A stretch of DNA of 64,000 nucleotides from Pseudomonas protegens (GCF_013407925.2 NZ_CP060201.1:2790001-2854000), one strand, 5' to 3'. Numbered from the stretch's first letter, positions 1 through 10,822 are shown. The notes: generated by a model not told the origin, from the letters alone. Numbers and translations: made by a program.

Positions 1-280
1 TGCGGCGGATCGGCGGCGTGGCCTTGAGGCAGACCCGGCCTTCGGCGTCGACACCGAGCATCTGCGCTTCTTCGAGTTCAGCGGCGGTGCTCATGTTCAG
101 GCGCTGGCCCACCGAGGCCTGGGCGGCATCGGCGGGGGCGTCGAAGGTGCTTGACGACAGGCGTTGGTGCAGTTCGCTGAAGGACTGGCAGCCCGCGAGT
201 TCCGCGCGCTGCGCATCCGACATCGGCAGGTGCGCCAGGTACTCGGCAAGAGACTCTGGCTGTAGTTGAGAGTTACTCAT
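1..280 (-). CDS. opgH: Glucan biosynthesis glucosyltransferase H, N-terminal part (cut by window edge)
   Basis: Only about the first 93 codons are present; the rest lies beyond position 1. The reading begins [19 protein letters not shown] and continues as a soluble, cytoplasmic N-terminal segment. OpgH is the inner-membrane glycosyltransferase that polymerises UDP-glucose into the backbone of osmoregulated periplasmic glucans. The start ATG (278-280) lies inside the last codons of opgG, an 8-base overlap (ATGAGTAA serves both), so the two genes are translationally coupled. The catalytic domain cannot be seen here; the call rests on the N-terminal sequence and the opgG neighbour. Confidence 0.85.
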   Translation of the reverse strand, partial: MSNSQLQPESLAEYLAHLPMSDAQRAELAGCQSFSELHQRLSSSTFDAPADAAQASVGQRLNMSTAAELEEAQMLGVDAEGRVCLKATPPIRR

Positions 281-2096
281 CGGCAGGCAACTGATAGCTC
301 CAGGTCTCGGTCAGGACTTGTTCAGTTTTAACCGGTTCCGGTGTGGCAGGGGCCGCTTCGGCAGCAGCAGGCTGCTTGGCGTCTTTGTGGTCCTTGTCCT
401 TGGTGCCCTTGGCATCCTTGGCCGGCTTGGCTTCCGCCTGCTTGGCGGCGGCTGCGGCGGCTTCCTTGTCCTTCTTCTCCTGCTGCTTGGCGGCGAGCTT
501 GTCGGCCTTGGCCACGGAGGAGTTGGAGTTCGGCATCGACGCCTTGGCCGGCTCCGGCTGGGCAATGTCACGGACCAGGGCGGCGCGCATCTCGGTGGAC
601 TTGCTCGCGTCCTTGATCTTCATCCGCAGGGTCAGGCGCCAGCCCTTGGTTTCCGGGTTGTAGCGCACGCTGTTTTCCACCAGCTCGGCGTTGTCGCCGA
701 CACTGACCTGGCTGCGAACTTCGGCGTTCTCCGGCAATGCCGCCAGGGACGGGCCCTGGAAGTCCACCAGGTAAGCCACGCTGCCATCGGGTTGACGGAT
801 CAGGTTGGACTGCTTGACGTCGCCGGTGGAACGCAGGGTCTGTTGCACCCAGGCGCTGTCTGGGGAATGCAGGGCGGCTTCGTCGATGGTCCAGTGCAGG
901 CGATAGGCGTAGTCCAGCGGCTGGCCGGGCTCCGGTTGTTTTTCCGGGTTCCAGAACGCCACGATGTTGTCGTTGGTTTCATCCGCGGTCGGGATCTCGA
1001 CCAGGTCGACGGTGCCCTTGCCCCAGTCGCCCTTGGGCTCGATCCAGGCGCTTGGGCGCTTGTCGTAGCGGTCATCGAGGTCTTCATAGTGGCTGAAGTC
1101 GCGGCCACGCTGCAGCAGGCCGAAACCACGCGGGTTTTCCACCGAGAAGTTGCTAACGGCCAGGTGTTTCGGGTTGTTCAGCGGACGCCAGATCCACTCG
1201 CCGTTGCCGGCGTGGATCGACAGGCCGCTGGAGTCATGCAGCTCGCGACGGTAGTTGAGGACTTTCGACGGCTGGTTGGCGCCGAACAGGTACATGCTGG
1301 TCAGCGGGGCCAGGCCCAGCTTGCCGACCTTGTCCCGCAGGAACACCCGGGCCTTGACGTCGACAATGGTGTCGGCGCCCGGACGCAGGGTCAGGCGATA
1401 GGCGCCGGTGGCCCGTGGCGAGTCCAGCAGGGCGTAGATCACCAGGTGCTTGTCGGTCGGCTTGGGCTGCTGGATCCAGAACTCGCTGAAACGCGGGAAC
1501 TCTTCGCCGGACGGCAAGGCGGTGTCGATCGCCAGGCCGCGGGCGGACAGGCCATAGGTATGACCCTTGCCAACGACGCGGAAGTAGCTGGCGCCGAGCA
1601 TGGTCATGATTTCGTCTTGCTTGTCAGCCTTGTTGATCGGGTACAGCACACGGAAACCGGCATAGCCGAGTTTCTCGGTGGCCTTGGGATCGAACTTGAC
1701 GTCGCCGAAATCGAAACGGTTCGGGTCGTACTTGATCTCGGATACGGTATTGGCGCTGATCTCGTTGATCTTCACCGGCGTGTCGAAGTGCATGCCCTGG
1801 TGATAGAACGACAGCTTGAACGGGGTCTTCTGATCGGCCCATTCGGCTTTTTCGCTGAGGAAGCGGATTTTCTGGTAGTCCGCGAACTTCATCTCACGGA
1901 ACTCGTTCGGCAGGTTACTGCGCGGGGCCTCGTACTTCTGCCCGGCCAGGTCCTTGGCCTTGGCCGACACATCATCCAGATTGAATGCCATGAGTTGACC
2001 GGCACCGAACAGGCAGACCAGAGCAGAGCCCGTCACCAGTGCGTTTCGTAACCGTTTGGCAAACAAGTTTGGTGCATTACAGGGACTAACAATCAC
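273..2096 (-). CDS. opgG: Glucan biosynthesis protein G (periplasmic)
   Basis: Periplasmic protein that works with OpgH to build and branch osmoregulated periplasmic glucans. I chose the GTG at 2094-2096 ([10 protein letters not shown]...) because a GAGGG ribosome site sits just upstream; an ATG 9 codons earlier is also open. The product is 607 residues, with a Sec signal of about residues 1-37 ending LMA before FNLDD. The MdoG beta-sandwich domains follow. Residues about 523-592 form a Lys/Ala/Asp/Pro-rich low-complexity stretch, after which the conserved-looking tail [14 protein letters not shown] resumes. The protein is much longer than the roughly 510 residues of the E. coli protein, and most of the excess is this insertion. 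It overlaps opgH by 8 bases. Confidence 0.93.
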   Translation of the reverse strand: MIVSPCNAPNLFAKRLRNALVTGSALVCLFGAGQLMAFNLDDVSAKAKDLAGQKYEAPRSNLPNEFREMKFADYQKIRFLSEKAEWADQKTPFKLSFYHQGMHFDTPVKINEISANTVSEIKYDPNRFDFGDVKFDPKATEKLGYAGFRVLYPINKADKQDEIMTMLGASYFRVVGKGHTYGLSARGLAIDTALPSGEEFPRFSEFWIQQPKPTDKHLVIYALLDSPRATGAYRLTLRPGADTIVDVKARVFLRDKVGKLGLAPLTSMYLFGANQPSKVLNYRRELHDSSGLSIHAGNGEWIWRPLNNPKHLAVSNFSVENPRGFGLLQRGRDFSHYEDLDDRYDKRPSAWIEPKGDWGKGTVDLVEIPTADETNDNIVAFWNPEKQPEPGQPLDYAYRLHWTIDEAALHSPDSAWVQQTLRSTGDVKQSNLIRQPDGSVAYLVDFQGPSLAALPENAEVRSQVSVGDNAELVENSVRYNPETKGWRLTLRMKIKDASKSTEMRAALVRDIAQPEPAKASMPNSNSSVAKADKLAAKQQEKKDKEAAAAAAKQAEAKPAKDAKGTKDKDHKDAKQPAAAEAAPATPEPVKTEQVLTETWSYQLPADE

Positions 2097-2372
2097 GAGC
2101 AACCCTCGCCGAAAACAGATCAAAAAACCAACGGCCAGCTATCTATATGCCAGGTTGGCGAGCATTGTTCCGACTCCGATGGGGCTAAATGATTCCCCAA
2201 GCGGCCGTGGACAAGTCTCTACTTAAGTCAAAATGGACCAACGAACGCTGATCCCCGTAGCGCGCGATTATCTAGTAGCCCGCGTTACAACGCATCAGGG
2301 GTAACAAAGTATTTATTGCGAAAAACAGCCGTTTGCGCCGCATTTCGGTGGAAAAAGCTGTTTCAGGCGTTT
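2097..2372. other. Non-coding gap upstream of opgG, downstream of dtd
   Basis: About 276 bases lie between the opgG start and the dtd stop. The opgG promoter must lie here, and the stretch is more AT-rich than its surroundings (around 2225-2345), but I cannot assign a clear -35/-10 pair, operator or terminator. No convincing ORF is seen. Confidence 0.5.
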
Positions 2373-2810
2373 TCAGGTCTGTAACAGGAAGGTTACCGGG
2401 CCGTCATTGACCAGATGCACCTGCATGTCCGCGCCGAAACGCCCTGATGCCACTTTGCCATGCAACTGTTGCGCCTTCACTACCAGGTAGTCAAAAAGCT
2501 CCTCGCCAAGGGCGGGTGGCGCGGCCGTGGAAAAGCTCGGGCGCAACCCGCTCTTGGTGTCCGCTGCCAGGGTGAACTGCGACACCAGCAGCAACCCGCC
2601 CTGCACATCGCTCAGGGACAGGTTCATCTTGCCTTCAGCATCGCTGAACACCCGATAGTTAAGCAGCTTATGCAGAAGTTTGTCGGCGCTGGCCCGAGTG
2701 TCCTCGGGCTCCACCGCCACCAGCACCAGCAACCCCTGGTCCACCGCGCCGACGATTTCCCCGGCCACCTCGACCCGCGCGCCGGTTACGCGCTGCAACA
2801 GCCCCTTCAT
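2373..2810 (-). CDS. dtd: D-aminoacyl-tRNA deacylase
   Basis: Removes D-amino acids (and glycine from tRNA-Ala) mischarged on tRNAs, a cytoplasmic translation-proofreading role. The 145-residue product is the family's usual length. It begins [15 protein letters not shown] and contains the [12 protein letters not shown] region and a C-terminal [19 protein letters not shown] segment; the SQFTL and NDGPVT motifs are typical of Dtd active sites. Its start overlaps the pip stop by 4 bases (ATGA), so it is the second gene of a pip-dtd operon, an arrangement also known in P. aeruginosa. Confidence 0.95.
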   Translation of the reverse strand: MKGLLQRVTGARVEVAGEIVGAVDQGLLVLVAVEPEDTRASADKLLHKLLNYRVFSDAEGKMNLSLSDVQGGLLLVSQFTLAADTKSGLRPSFSTAAPPALGEELFDYLVVKAQQLHGKVASGRFGADMQVHLVNDGPVTFLLQT

Positions 2811-3778
2811 GCTTCTTCGGGCGGCAGATCGAGAAGGCGCCGTGCCATCTGATCAGTGGCACGCACCAGAGCATCGGTGATACCCGGTTCGGAAGCGGCG
2901 TGACCGGCGTCGCGAATCACCTGCAGCTCGCTGTTGGGCCAGGCCTGATGCAGCTCCCAGGCATTGTCCAGCGGGCAGATCACGTCGTAGCGGCCATGCA
3001 CGATGACCCCGGGCAGATGGGCGATCTTGCCCATGTCGCGGATCAGTTGGTCGGGTTCGAGGAAGGCATTGTTGATGAAGTAATGGCATTCGATCCGGGC
3101 AATCGACAGCGCTCGCTGCGGCTCGGAGAAACGGTCCACCACCAACGGATTGGGACGCAGGGTAGCGGTGCGCCCTTCCCAGCCCGACCAGGCCTTGGCC
3201 GCATGCATCTGGGCGATCTGGTCGGTGCCGGTCAGGCGCTTGTGGAAGGCGCTGACCAGATCGTGACGCTCTTCCAGGGGAATCGGCGCCACATAGTCCT
3301 GCCAGTAGTCGGGGAACAGGCGGCTGGCGCCACACTGGTAGTACCACTGGATTTCCTGGGGACGGGCCAGGAAGATCCCCCGCACGATCAGCCCCAGCAC
3401 CCGATCGGGATGGGTTTGCGCGTAGGCCAGGGCCAGGGTCGAACCCCAGGAACCGCCGAACAGCACCCATTTGTCGATGCCCAGGTGCTGGCGAATCCGC
3501 TCCAGGTCCGCCACCAGGTCCCAGGTGGTGTTGTTTTCCAGGCTGGCGTGAGGGGTGGAGCGCCCGCAACCGCGCTGGTCGAAGGTGACGATACGGTACA
3601 GGTTCGGATCGAAGTAGCAGCGACTGGACGCGTCGCAGCCGGCCCCCGGCCCGCCATGAATGAACACCACCGGCAACCCTTCCGGTGAACCGCTTTCGTC
3701 GACATACAGCACATGAGGCTCGTCGACGGCCAGATCGTGCCGGGCATAGGGTTTGATCTGCGGGTACAAAGTCTGCAT
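2807..3778 (-). CDS. pip: Proline iminopeptidase
   Basis: Alpha/beta-hydrolase that releases N-terminal proline from peptides (family S33). The start was chosen at [15 protein letters not shown], giving 323 residues, the usual length, with GGAGCGCGTA before the ATG; an upstream in-frame extension of 22 codons is probably not translated. Visible motifs are the oxyanion HGGPGAG at residues 41-47, the nucleophile elbow GGSWGS with Ser110, the acid in HGRYDVICP and the catalytic His in [11 protein letters not shown]. It overlaps dtd by 4 bases. Confidence 0.95.
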   Translation of the reverse strand: MQTLYPQIKPYARHDLAVDEPHVLYVDESGSPEGLPVVFIHGGPGAGCDASSRCYFDPNLYRIVTFDQRGCGRSTPHASLENNTTWDLVADLERIRQHLGIDKWVLFGGSWGSTLALAYAQTHPDRVLGLIVRGIFLARPQEIQWYYQCGASRLFPDYWQDYVAPIPLEERHDLVSAFHKRLTGTDQIAQMHAAKAWSGWEGRTATLRPNPLVVDRFSEPQRALSIARIECHYFINNAFLEPDQLIRDMGKIAHLPGVIVHGRYDVICPLDNAWELHQAWPNSELQVIRDAGHAASEPGITDALVRATDQMARRLLDLPPEEA

Positions 3779-3920
3779 TACGCGCTCCGTGGAGGTCGGG
3801 TTCATCCCTGGTGGGACTTCATTTATTCTGCCGTTCGGCATCATAAACCCGAATCACGCAATCAGCATGTCCTTGAAGAAAACAGGGTTGTTCGGGGGAT
3901 TGCGACGCGTAGCGCAGGGT

Positions 3921-3946
3921 GCTTCGCGAGCAAGCTCGCTCCTACA
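3921..3946. repeat. REP-like sequence
   Basis: Reads GCTTCGCGAGCAAGCTCGCT followed by CCTACA, the common Pseudomonas REP pattern (imperfect palindrome GCGAGCAAGCTCGC followed by TCCTAC). It lies in the gap between pip and hutG. Confidence 0.7.
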
Positions 3947-3994
3947 TGAAGGCGTGCATCAGCGGTAGGAACCAGCCTGCTGGCGCAAGCAATG

Positions 3995-4795
3995 TCAGCG
4001 GTAACGCTCCTGCCCCCAGTCCAGCAGCCCTTGCAGCAGCGCCTTGAGCACCACCTGGGTCGGTGCCGCCAGGTCCTCGCGATAGCGGAACGGTTCGAAC
4101 TCCTCCATGTAGGCACTCTGCGCCAGCTCCAGCTGCACCGCATGAATGTGCTCGGACGGGTTGCCGTAATGCCGGGTGATGTGCCCGCCCTTGAAACGCC
4201 CGTTGAGTACATGGGTGTAATCGCCGTGGGCCGCGCAAATGCTCTCCAGGCGGCTGGCCAGTTGCGGATCGCAGCTGGCGCCATTGAAGGTGCCGAGATT
4301 GAAGTCCGGCAGCTTGCCCTCGAACAGGTGCGGAATCAGCGAGCGGATGGAGTGGGCATCGAACAGCAAGGCATAGCCGAACTCGGCCTTGAGCCGCGCC
4401 AGCTCCTCCTGCAGGGTGCGGTGATAGGGCACCCAGACCTGCTGCAGGTACTGCTGCCGCTCCTCACTGGACGGTGCCTGCCCCTCGACGAACAGGGGCT
4501 GGCCATCGAACAGCGTCGCCGGATACAGCCCGGTGGTGGCGCCCACGTACAGCGGCTTGTCGTCGGACGGCCGGTTCAGGTCGATGACGAAGCGCGAATA
4601 CTCGGCGGCCAGGGTGCTGGCCCCCAGCGCCTCGGCAAACTCATACAACCGCGGAATGTGCCAGTCGGTATCCGGCAGGCTCTGTGCCTGGGGCACCAAC
4701 CCGGCCGCCACGTCCGGGGTCAGGCGCGTACCGGCGTGGGGCATGCTGATCAGCAGCGGCACCCGGCCTTGTTTGAACGTCAGAACCTTATCCAC
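3995..4795 (-). CDS. hutG: N-formylglutamate deformylase
   Basis: Last step of the five-enzyme histidine pathway: hydrolyses N-formyl-L-glutamate to glutamate and formate. The 266-residue product begins MDKVLTFKQGRVPLLISMPHAGTRL. The HAG near residue 20 and the DAHSIRS segment in the middle are typical metal-binding positions of the N-formylglutamate amidohydrolase family. It is the last gene of the leftward hut operon, 10 bases after hutI. Its pairing with hutF in the same locus shows that this organism uses the formylglutamate route rather than a one-step formiminoglutamase. Confidence 0.94.
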   Translation of the reverse strand: MDKVLTFKQGRVPLLISMPHAGTRLTPDVAAGLVPQAQSLPDTDWHIPRLYEFAEALGASTLAAEYSRFVIDLNRPSDDKPLYVGATTGLYPATLFDGQPLFVEGQAPSSEERQQYLQQVWVPYHRTLQEELARLKAEFGYALLFDAHSIRSLIPHLFEGKLPDFNLGTFNGASCDPQLASRLESICAAHGDYTHVLNGRFKGGHITRHYGNPSEHIHAVQLELAQSAYMEEFEPFRYREDLAAPTQVVLKALLQGLLDWGQERYR

Positions 4796-4805
4796 AAGCC
4801 TTCTC

Positions 4806-6011
4806 CTACACAGTCACTTCAACGCCGTGTCGCACGACGCGTTTTTCCAGGTCGCCGCCCAGCCAGTAGGCCAGGTCGGCGGGACGATCGATCTGCCAGG
4901 CGACGAAGTCCGCCACCTTGCCCACTTCCAGCGAGCCATGGGTCTTGTCCATGCCCAGGGCCTGGGCCGCGTGCAGGGTCACCCCGGCCAACGCCTCTTC
5001 CGGCGTCATCCGCAAACAGGTGCAGGCCATGTTCAGCATCAGGCGCAGCGACAGCACCGGCGAAGTCCCGGGATTGAGATCGCTGGCCACCGCCATCTTC
5101 ACCCCGTGCTTGCGCAGGGCGTCCATCGGTGGCAGCTGGGTTTCCCGAAGAAAATAGAACGCCCCCGGCAGCAGCACCGCGACGGTTCCCGAGGCCGCCA
5201 TGGCGATGGCATCGTCCTCGTTCATGAACTCCAGGTGGTCGGCGGACAGCGCCCGGTAGCGCGCCGCCAGGCTCGAACCATGCAGCGACGACAGCTGCTC
5301 GGCATGCAACTTGACCGGCAGTCCGAGCTGCTGCGCGGCAATGAATACCCGCTCCACCTGGGCCGGGGAAAACGCCAGGTATTCACAGAAGGCATCCACC
5401 GCATCCACCAGCCCCTCGGCCGCCAGGGCCGGAAGCATCTCGCTGCAGATATGCTCGATGTAGTCGTCGCTGCGCTCGGCATATTCCGGCGGCAGGGCGT
5501 GGGCCGCCAGGCAGGTGCTGCGCACACTGACCGGCAGTTCCTCGCCAAGACGACGGATCACCCGCAGGATCTTGCGCTCACTGGCCAGATCCAGGCCGTA
5601 GCCGGACTTGATCTCGACGCTGGTCACACCATCGCGCAGCAGGCTCAGCAGACGCTTGCGGGCGCTGACGAACAGTTCTTCTTCAGTGGCCGCACGGGTC
5701 GCCCGCACGGTGCTGGCGATACCGCCACCGGCGGCGGCGATCTCGGCATAGCTCACGCCTTGCAGGCGCTGTTCGAACTCGCCGCTGCGGTTGCCGCCAA
5801 ACACCGTGTGGGTGTGGCAATCGATCAGCCCCGGGGTGACCCAGGCGCCGCCCAGGTCCTGGACCTGGTGGTCATCGGCGACCGGCGCCTGCTGGCGCCG
5901 GCCGATCCACTCGATGTGCGCCCCTGACGTCACGATGGCCGCGTCCTCGATGATCGAGTAAGTACCCTGGGCCATGCTGGCGACGTTGCAGTGTTGCCAA
6001 AGAGTTTTCAT
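4806..6011 (-). CDS. hutI: Imidazolonepropionase
   Basis: Third step of histidine breakdown: opens 4-imidazolone-5-propionate to N-formimino-L-glutamate. The 401-residue product has the amidohydrolase metal motif CHTHTVFGG (His66 and His68), a central KLHAEQLSS and SADHLEF with further metal ligands, and the DLNPGTSP segment with the metal-binding Asp. Length and order are normal for HutI. It lies 12 bases after the permease gene and 10 before hutG, in the middle of the operon. Confidence 0.96.
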   Translation of the reverse strand: MKTLWQHCNVASMAQGTYSIIEDAAIVTSGAHIEWIGRRQQAPVADDHQVQDLGGAWVTPGLIDCHTHTVFGGNRSGEFEQRLQGVSYAEIAAAGGGIASTVRATRAATEEELFVSARKRLLSLLRDGVTSVEIKSGYGLDLASERKILRVIRRLGEELPVSVRSTCLAAHALPPEYAERSDDYIEHICSEMLPALAAEGLVDAVDAFCEYLAFSPAQVERVFIAAQQLGLPVKLHAEQLSSLHGSSLAARYRALSADHLEFMNEDDAIAMAASGTVAVLLPGAFYFLRETQLPPMDALRKHGVKMAVASDLNPGTSPVLSLRLMLNMACTCLRMTPEEALAGVTLHAAQALGMDKTHGSLEVGKVADFVAWQIDRPADLAYWLGGDLEKRVVRHGVEVTV

Positions 6012-6023
6012 CCAAGGCCTCCG

Positions 6024-7436
6024 TTAATGATCAGTAGGTAAAGAAGAATCGGCGCGGATCTGCTGAGCCTGCCCCGCCGCCGGCTTGACCCACAACAGAT
6101 AGGCCACCACCAGCAGAACGATCCACACCACGCCCACCATCAGCGCCGCTTGAGTTTTCGGGAAGTAGCCCAGCACGCCAAAGATGAACAGCATGAAGGC
6201 GATCGCCGCCGCCGGCGCCCAAGGCCAGAACGGCACCTTGAACTGCAACCGGGCCACCTGCTCGGCGGTCATGGAGCGGCGCATGGCCACATGGGTCAGC
6301 AGAATCATCAGCCACACCCAGACCGTGGCGAAGGTGGCCAGGGAAGCGATCAGCAGGAAGATGTTTTCCGGGATCAGGTAGTTCAGCACCACCCCGCCCA
6401 ACAGCGTAACGGCCATCACCACCACGGTCATCCACGGCACCCCGGCCTTGGAAATCTGGGCAAAGCCCTTGGGTGCCTGCCCTTGCTGGGCCAGGCCGTA
6501 CATCATGCGCCCGGCACCGAAGATGTCGCTGTTGATCGCCGACACCGCCGCCGAAATCACCACGATATTGAGGATGGTGGCCGCCGAGCTGATGCCCAGG
6601 CTGTCGAAGATCTGCACGAACGGGCTGCCCTGGGTGCCAATCTGCGGCCAGGGGAAAATCGACATCAGCACGAACAGGGTCAGTACGTAGAACAGCAGGA
6701 TGCGCAGCGGCACCGCGTTGATCGCCTTGGGAATGACCCGCTGCGGGTCCTTGGCCTCGCCGGCGGTGACGCCGATGATCTCGATGCCGCCAAAGGCGAA
6801 CATCACCACCGCAAAGGAGGCGATCACCCCGCCAATGCCGTTGGGCATGAAGCCGCCATGGGTCCAGAGGTTGCTGGCGCCGGTGGCCTGCTCGGTGAGC
6901 GCGCTGCCAACGCCGAACAGCATGATGCCGAAGCCGCCGAGGATCATGGCGATGATCGCCCCGACCTTGAGCAGCGACAGCCAGAACTCCATCTCGCCGA
7001 AGACCTTGACGCTGCACAGGTTCAACCCGCCGATGAGCAGGACGATGCCCAGCACCCAGATCCAGCGCGCCACCTCGGGAAACCAGAAGCCCATATAGAT
7101 GCCGAAGGCCGTGACGTCCGCCAGGCAGACAATCAGCATCTCGAACGCATAGGTCCAGCCCAGGATGAAGCCCGGCAAGGGTCCCAGGTACTGACTGGCG
7201 TACTGCCCGAAGGAGCCGGACACCGGGTTGTGCACCGCCATCTCCCCCAGGGCGCGCATCACCATGAACACGGCCGCGCCACCAATCAGGTAGGCCAGCA
7301 GCACCGCCGGACCGGCCATCTGGATGGCGGAGGCCGAGCCGTAGAACAATCCGGTGCCAATGGCCGACCCCAGGGCCATGAAGCGAATGTGGCGGGCGGT
7401 CAGCCCCCGACGTAATCCTGTTTCTTGCGATTGCAT
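6024..7436 (-). CDS. hutT: APC-family amino acid permease, probable histidine transporter
   Basis: Inner-membrane permease of the amino acid-polyamine-organocation family with about 12 membrane helices. The N-terminal [21 protein letters not shown] signature is that of the AAT subfamily. I chose the ATG giving [11 protein letters not shown] (470 residues) because AGGGA sits 8 bases upstream; an ATG 10 codons earlier is possible. Its position between hutH and hutI makes histidine the likely substrate. P. fluorescens hut loci are described as carrying separate histidine and urocanate permeases, and this would be the histidine one. The substrate is inferred from context. Confidence 0.88.
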   Translation of the reverse strand: MQSQETGLRRGLTARHIRFMALGSAIGTGLFYGSASAIQMAGPAVLLAYLIGGAAVFMVMRALGEMAVHNPVSGSFGQYASQYLGPLPGFILGWTYAFEMLIVCLADVTAFGIYMGFWFPEVARWIWVLGIVLLIGGLNLCSVKVFGEMEFWLSLLKVGAIIAMILGGFGIMLFGVGSALTEQATGASNLWTHGGFMPNGIGGVIASFAVVMFAFGGIEIIGVTAGEAKDPQRVIPKAINAVPLRILLFYVLTLFVLMSIFPWPQIGTQGSPFVQIFDSLGISSAATILNIVVISAAVSAINSDIFGAGRMMYGLAQQGQAPKGFAQISKAGVPWMTVVVMAVTLLGGVVLNYLIPENIFLLIASLATFATVWVWLMILLTHVAMRRSMTAEQVARLQFKVPFWPWAPAAAIAFMLFIFGVLGYFPKTQAALMVGVVWIVLLVVAYLLWVKPAAGQAQQIRADSSLPTDH

Positions 7437-7592
7437 GTCATCGTCCCTTTTATTGTTATCGGACAAGTGCGCCCCACGCCGGAGCGCGGGGCGACATAAG
7501 CGGACGCTCCGCGCCCGTCTTGCAGGTACAGCGAACCCACTCGGGCCACCGCTCTCGGCCGAGCGCGGAGTGATCGGGTGGCCCGGCGTGCA

Positions 7593-9131
7593 TTACAGGC
7601 TCGGCAACAACTGAGCTGGCAGCAGCCCATTCAGGCAGCGCGAAGCCAACAACTCGCTGGCCGCGTTGATATCCGGTGCAAAGAAACGGTCCTTCTCGTA
7701 GTACGCCACCTTCTCGCGCAGGATGGCGCGGGCTTTTTCCAGGGTTGGCGAGGTTTTCAGGCCTTCGCGCAGGTCCAGGCCCTGACAGGCCGCCAGCCAT
7801 TCCACGGCCAGCACACCGCGGGTGTTGTCGGCCATTTCCCACAGGCGCTTGCCGGCGGCCGGCGCCATGGACACGTGGTCTTCCTGGTTGGCGGAAGTGG
7901 GAATGCTGTCCACCGAGTGCGGGTGGGCCAGGGCCTTGTTCTCGCTGGCCAGGGCCGCAGCGGTGACCTGGGCGATCATGAAGCCGGAGTTGACCCCGCC
8001 ATTGGCCACCAGGAACGGCGGCAGCTGGGACATGTGCTTGTCCATCATCAGCGAGATACGACGCTCGCTCAGGGACGCGATCTCGGCGATGGCCAGGGCC
8101 ATGTTGTCGGCCGCCATGGCCACGGGTTCGGCGTGGAAGTTGCCACCGGAAATCACATCGCCTTCGGCGGCGAACACCAGCGGGTTATCGGACACCGCGT
8201 TGGCTTCGATCACCAGCACTTCGGCGGCCTGGCGGAACTGGGTCAGGCAGGCGCCCATCACTTGCGGCTGGCAACGCAGGGAGTACGGGTCCTGGACCTT
8301 GTCGCAGTTCTGGTGCGAGGCGGACACCTCGGTGCTCTCGCCGAGCAAGGCGCGATAGGCCGCGGCGGTATCGATCTGCCCGCGCTGACCACGCGCGGCG
8401 TGAATCCGTGGGTCGAACGGCGAGCGCGAACCCAGCACCGCTTCCACCGTCAGGCCGCCGCACACCAGGGCACCGGCAAACAGGTCTTCACCTTCGAACA
8501 GCCCGCGCAAGGCGAACGCGGTGGACACCTGGGTGCCGTTGAGCAGCGCCAGGCCTTCCTTGGCGGCCAGGGTCAGCGGCTTGAGGCTGGCGATTTCCAG
8601 GGCCGCGGTCGCTTCCAGCCACTGGCCCTTGTAGCGCGCCTTGCCCTCGCCCAGCAGCACCAGGGACATGTGGGCCAGAGGCGCCAGGTCGCCGGAAGCG
8701 CCCACCGAGCCCTTGAGCGGGATATGCGGATAGACCTCGGCGTTGATCAGGGCGATCAGGGCGTCGATCACTTGGCGACGGATGCCGGAGAAGCCGCGGC
8801 TCAGGCTGTTGACCTTGAGCACCATGATCAGGCGCACCAGATCGTCGCTGATCGGCTCGCCCACGCCAGCGGCATGGGACAGCACGAGGGAGCGCTGGAG
8901 GTTTTCCAGGTCGGCGCTGGCGATGCGGGTCGAGGCCAGCAGGCCGAAACCGGTGTTGATCCCGTAGGCGGTGCGGTTCTCGGCGAGGATCTGTTCGACA
9001 CAAGCGACGCTGGCATCGATCTGCGCCGAGGCGCTGTTGTCCAGGGTCAGGGTCAGCGGCTGCTGATAGATGGCCCGCAGTTGGGCCAGGGTCAGTTGGC
9101 CGGGAATCAGGTTAAGCGCAGTCACATTCAT
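7593..9131 (-). CDS. hutH: Histidine ammonia-lyase (active copy)
   Basis: First step of histidine catabolism: removes ammonia from histidine to give urocanate. The 512-residue product carries the Ala-Ser-Gly triplet that cyclises to the MIO cofactor ([14 protein letters not shown], residues 145-147). It also has the Tyr in AYGINTG (56), the His in LSHAAGVG, the Asn in LLNGTQ, Tyr283/Arg286 in QDPYSLR, the Phe in GGNFHAEP and the Glu in QEDHVSM. All catalytic residues known for the P. putida enzyme are therefore present. Compare the adjacent paralogue at 9248-10771, which lacks several of them. Confidence 0.97.
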   Translation of the reverse strand: MNVTALNLIPGQLTLAQLRAIYQQPLTLTLDNSASAQIDASVACVEQILAENRTAYGINTGFGLLASTRIASADLENLQRSLVLSHAAGVGEPISDDLVRLIMVLKVNSLSRGFSGIRRQVIDALIALINAEVYPHIPLKGSVGASGDLAPLAHMSLVLLGEGKARYKGQWLEATAALEIASLKPLTLAAKEGLALLNGTQVSTAFALRGLFEGEDLFAGALVCGGLTVEAVLGSRSPFDPRIHAARGQRGQIDTAAAYRALLGESTEVSASHQNCDKVQDPYSLRCQPQVMGACLTQFRQAAEVLVIEANAVSDNPLVFAAEGDVISGGNFHAEPVAMAADNMALAIAEIASLSERRISLMMDKHMSQLPPFLVANGGVNSGFMIAQVTAAALASENKALAHPHSVDSIPTSANQEDHVSMAPAAGKRLWEMADNTRGVLAVEWLAACQGLDLREGLKTSPTLEKARAILREKVAYYEKDRFFAPDINAASELLASRCLNGLLPAQLLPSL

Positions 9132-9247
9132 GCTCCTTTTGAGAGTTTTGTAATAACTACCAGTCGCTCCGGAAGCTTCCGTTATCCGTCGTCATTCGCG
9201 GTTTTGCGCGAGTGACGCCTTGGCACGCTGGTGATGGAAAAAACGGT

Positions 9248-10771
9248 TCATTGCACCTTGGAAAAACGTTTGTGCAGCAGCTCCGGGTCCTTGAGCAGGG
9301 CCGCAGCGCTGGCAATGTCCGGCGCCAGCCAGCGGTCCTGGTCATAGGCCGGGACCCGCTCGCGCAGCAGGCACCAGGCGATACCGGTGCCGGTGCCGAA
9401 GCGCTGCGCCTTGAGAAACTCGAAAGCCTGGGCCGCCAGCAGGTACTCGATGGCGAGGATCTGGGTGCAGTTCTCCAGCACCTGATGCAGCTTCAGGGCG
9501 GCATTGGTGCCCAGGCTCAGGTGGTCTTCCTGCAGGCCCGAGGTCACGTAGTTGTCCAGCACCGCCGGCTGGGCCAGCTGACGGTTCTGCGCACACAGCG
9601 AGGCGGCCACGTATTGCACGATCATCATTCCGGAGTTGACCCCGGGCTCGCTGACCAGAAACGCCGGCAAGCCACTGACATGGGGGTTGATCAGGCGGTC
9701 CAGGCGCCGCTCGGCGATCGAGCCGATCTCGGCCATGGCGATCGCCAGCAGGTCCGCCGCCAGGGCCACCGACTGGCCATGGGGATTGGCCTGGGACACC
9801 ACCCGGTAGTGGTCCGGGGTGCCCAGCAGCAACGGGTTGTCGGTGGCGCCATTGAGCTCGGTTTCCACCTGCCGGACGGCGTGGGCCAGTTGATCCCGGG
9901 CAGCGCCATGCACCTGGGGAATGGAACGGATGCTCAAGGCGTCCTGGGTGCGGATGCCCCGGCTGCTGGCGATCACTTCGCTGCCGTCGAGCAAGGCGCG
10001 CAGATTGCTGCCCACCACCTGCATGCCGGGGTGCGCCTTGAGGGCGATGATCTGCGCATCGAAGGCGTCGATCTGGCCGCGCTGGGCCTCGAAACTCATG
10101 GCGCCGATCACGTCGGCCCACTGCAACAGGCGACTGGCGTCGGCCAGGGCCAGACAGCTGAGGCCGGTCATGCACGGCGTGCCGTTGACCAGGCACAGGC
10201 CGTCCTTGGCCCCCAGTTGCGCCGGCTGCAGCCCTTCCTCGGCCAGGGCCTGTTCGGCGCTGACAATACGACCGCGATAGCTGACCTGACCGACGCCGAG
10301 CAAGGCGATGCCAATGTGGGCCATATGGGTCAGATAACCCACCGAGCCCTGGGATGGCACCTGTGGAGTGATGCCGCGATTGAGCAGGTTCAGCAGCGCC
10401 TCGACCACCTGGCGGTGGATACCGGATTTGCCGTGGCTGTAGTTGATGAGGGCGGCGCAGAGAATCGCTCGGGTCTGCTCATCGGCCAAGGCCGGGCCCA
10501 CGCCGCAGGCATGGCTGAGCAAGGTGTTGCGCGACAGCTGGCTGAGTTGCTCACCAGCCAGCAGCACATTGCACAAGGCGCCAAGGCCGGTGCTGATGCC
10601 ATAGGCACGCTCGCCGCTGTCCACCACCTGGCGCACGATGGCCTGGGCATTGTCGATACGCGCCCAGGCCTGGGCCGACAGCTCAAGCTGCGAGCCATGA
10701 CGGGCGACGGCGACAACATCCTGCCAACCCAGGGGGGCGTCGGCGATAACGATTTTTTCAGCCTGGGACAT
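9248..10771 (-). CDS. Histidine ammonia-lyase paralogue lacking the MIO triplet; probable pseudoenzyme
   Basis: Full-length (507 residues) member of the aromatic amino acid lyase family, clearly homologous to its downstream neighbour hutH. The conserved GSVG (residues 142-145) is followed directly by YLTHMAH. Aligned to [14 protein letters not shown], exactly the three residues Ala-Ser-Gly are missing, so no MIO cofactor can form. The catalytic Tyr of QDPYSLR is Leu279 here (QDALSIR) and the active-site Phe is Pro330 (SQANPHGQ). Tyr58, the His of LSHACGVG, Asn196 and the Glu of QEDHLSL are kept. The frame is intact, with no stop or frameshift, so the gene appears to be maintained. Tandem hutH genes are known in the P. 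fluorescens hut locus. A regulatory or hetero-oligomeric role with HutH is only an inference. Confidence 0.9.
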   Translation of the reverse strand: MSQAEKIVIADAPLGWQDVVAVARHGSQLELSAQAWARIDNAQAIVRQVVDSGERAYGISTGLGALCNVLLAGEQLSQLSRNTLLSHACGVGPALADEQTRAILCAALINYSHGKSGIHRQVVEALLNLLNRGITPQVPSQGSVGYLTHMAHIGIALLGVGQVSYRGRIVSAEQALAEEGLQPAQLGAKDGLCLVNGTPCMTGLSCLALADASRLLQWADVIGAMSFEAQRGQIDAFDAQIIALKAHPGMQVVGSNLRALLDGSEVIASSRGIRTQDALSIRSIPQVHGAARDQLAHAVRQVETELNGATDNPLLLGTPDHYRVVSQANPHGQSVALAADLLAIAMAEIGSIAERRLDRLINPHVSGLPAFLVSEPGVNSGMMIVQYVAASLCAQNRQLAQPAVLDNYVTSGLQEDHLSLGTNAALKLHQVLENCTQILAIEYLLAAQAFEFLKAQRFGTGTGIAWCLLRERVPAYDQDRWLAPDIASAAALLKDPELLHKRFSKVQ

Positions 10772-10822
10772 CGGGGACCTCTTCTTGCAAACCTTGGGTT
10801 GTCTGCCGCTTTGCCGGACCTT

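Noticed and set aside
318..2051. 577-codon open frame on the plus strand opposite opgG
   Set aside because: It is antisense to a recognised gene; long antisense frames are expected in GC-rich DNA because the third-position GC bias removes stops. The sequence is Gly/Val/Leu-rich with no family pattern or ribosome site.
9248..10771. The hutH paralogue as a phenylalanine or tyrosine ammonia-lyase
   Set aside because: Those enzymes also need the MIO triplet, which is absent here.
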